Source: Apoda limacodes
Lineage: Eukaryota; Arthropoda; Insecta; Lepidoptera; Limacodidae
Assembly (NCBI GenBank): GCA_946406115.1
Contig: OX291543.1
Location: 684,501-748,500, forward strand
Direction: 5' to 3'
Length of the DNA: 64,000 bases
Shown here: piece after piece, positions 63,473-64,000 of the stretch
How the letters are laid out: each line of letters starts with the position of its first letter
How positions within the stretch are numbered: the first letter of the stretch is position 1
The notes under the pieces: generated by a model
What the model saw: only the letters and a program-made list of their open reading frames with translations
Database searches by the model: none
Told to the model about the DNA's origin: nothing
Made by a program: the position numbers and the translations under genes

Positions 63473-64000
63473 ATGCCGACCACAAGATCCGAGTCATCGC
63501 GTTCCAAGACGACCGAGTCAACCCAGACGAAGACTACTGGAGAGAGCAGCGGTACATCGAGAGATTGGAGCCAGTGCACGCCGACCGAAACTAGTACTGA
63601 CGTCACCAGTCAGTCTACGAAGACAATAAGGACAGCCCCCCCCAGCACCAGTGCAGAAGAGTCCGGGGAGCTGAATATCGTAGCTGACACCAACAACGCA
63701 GTACCAGCCAGGCCTGCATTGCCACCGCCTGCACCGCTGCCCAAAGAAAAGGGTACAACGAATGGTCAAGTCCAAAGGAGGAACCGTGACATCGATGCGC
63801 AGTCCGTCCGCTCAAATAAGAGAAGACAAGCGGAGGCTCGTGCTAGAATGGAGCTGGCTCGTAAAGAAGTTGAGCTGGCTCAAGCCAAACTAAAGCTAGC
63901 AGAAGTGGAAGCCGAGTCCGAAGAAGAAGAAGAAATAGAGATCTTCGAAAGGACCCATGAAGTGGAGGAATGGCTTGTCCAAACTGAAGAGAGGCAAGAC
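63473..64000 (+). CDS. gag: Bel-Pao Gag, N-terminal part, runs off the window
   Basis: ATG at 63473 opens 176 codons with no stop to the window end. First a Ser/Thr-rich stretch ('MPTTRSESSRSKTTESTQTK'), then Pro-rich ('ARPALPPPAPLPKEK'), then a strongly charged helix ('SNKRRQAEARARMELARKEV', 'ELAQAKLKLAEVEAESEEEE') with heptad-like spacing, followed by 'EEWLVQTEERQD'. An Arg/Ala-Glu helix of this type followed by an acidic run and a Trp-Leu motif is typical of the start of Bel-Pao Gag-Pol. Gag forms the cytoplasmic particle. It starts 48 bp after the proposed LTR end. Confidence 0.72.
   Translation, partial: MPTTRSESSRSKTTESTQTKTTGESSGTSRDWSQCTPTETSTDVTSQSTKTIRTAPPSTSAEESGELNIVADTNNAVPARPALPPPAPLPKEKGTTNGQVQRRNRDIDAQSVRSNKRRQAEARARMELARKEVELAQAKLKLAEVEAESEEEEEIEIFERTHEVEEWLVQTEERQD

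Noticed and set aside
1..64000. Possibility of a bacterial or viral genome segment
   Set aside because: Introns with GT/AG sites, CR1, Jockey, DIRS, mariner and Bel-Pao elements and lepidopteran-type repeats all point to an insect nuclear genome; no operons or capsid genes beyond retrotransposon Gag.

Overview
The window reads as AT-rich euchromatin of a moth or butterfly (Lepidoptera). The clues are the dominant LINE family with its lepidopteran 3' end, short dispersed repeats that open with a 'ggttccgtacc' head and close with a 'cgcgcgaggccgactc'-type tail, 'CGCCATCTAT' motifs, and many 'taggtaggtac' stretches. There is no bacterial-style gene organisation, no rRNA, and I recognised no tRNA gene. 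Almost everything that looks coding is a decayed transposable element.

The exception is a split host gene on the minus strand. Four short GC-rich exons (36812-36622, 22205-22102, 19278-19149 and 1040-965) each have AG acceptor and GT donor sites, and their reading phases join without a stop across introns of about 14.4, 2.8 and 18.1 kb. The joined peptide (about 166 residues) is Ser/Pro/Ala-rich, carries His/Gln runs in the first two exons and a basic KRRR segment in the third, and continues beyond the window on both sides. I cannot name the gene with confidence. The TEs between 1041 and 36621 therefore sit inside its introns.

Layout: 1-1.34 kb, exon IV and flanks. 1.34-4.95 kb, a DIRS-type tyrosine-recombinase retrotransposon with inverted terminal repeats and an internal complementary region. 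6.0 kb, an RTE relic. 7.96-10.34 kb, a LINE (family P). 10.8-12.0 kb, a zinc-knuckle Gag relic containing a near-perfect 90-bp palindrome. 12.8-18.6 kb, copies of a LINE family here called alpha, one interrupted by LINE D, which is itself interrupted by the tail of LINE E. 19.1-22.2 kb, exons III and II among dispersed repeats and an alpha fragment. 22.3-26.6 kb, short repeats and fold-backs. 26.6-34.6 kb, a nest: family P LINE 'A' (plus) is split by CR1-like LINE 'B' (minus, 5-bp TSD) and by a 4.2-kb DNA transposon 'C' (TATA TSD, ~22-bp TIRs, repeated 'CCAGGG' subterminal motif). 36.6 kb, exon I. 37.2-42.5 kb, an alpha copy split by LINE 'G' with a 7-bp TSD. 42.5-43.1 kb, a mariner relic. 44.6-47.3 kb, two pieces of a THAP-domain gene. 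47.6-49.5 kb, an inverted, near-identical copy of the 14.5-16.4 kb block. 50.2-53.5 kb, a CR1-like LINE 'F' with an esterase-like ORF1 end and a nearly continuous ORF2. 53.5-54.2 kb, tail of LINE E and repeat H. 54.2-58.8 kb, a degenerate Jockey element (minus). 60.1-60.7 kb, a Ty3/Gypsy RNase H relic. 61.9-64 kb, a probable LTR followed by the open start of a Bel-Pao Gag that runs off the window end.

Most elements carry stops, frameshifts or deletions. The least damaged reading frames are the RT of LINE G, the EN/RT of LINE F, the RT of LINE A and the partial Bel-Pao gag. All identifications come from reading motifs by eye; no database comparison was possible.
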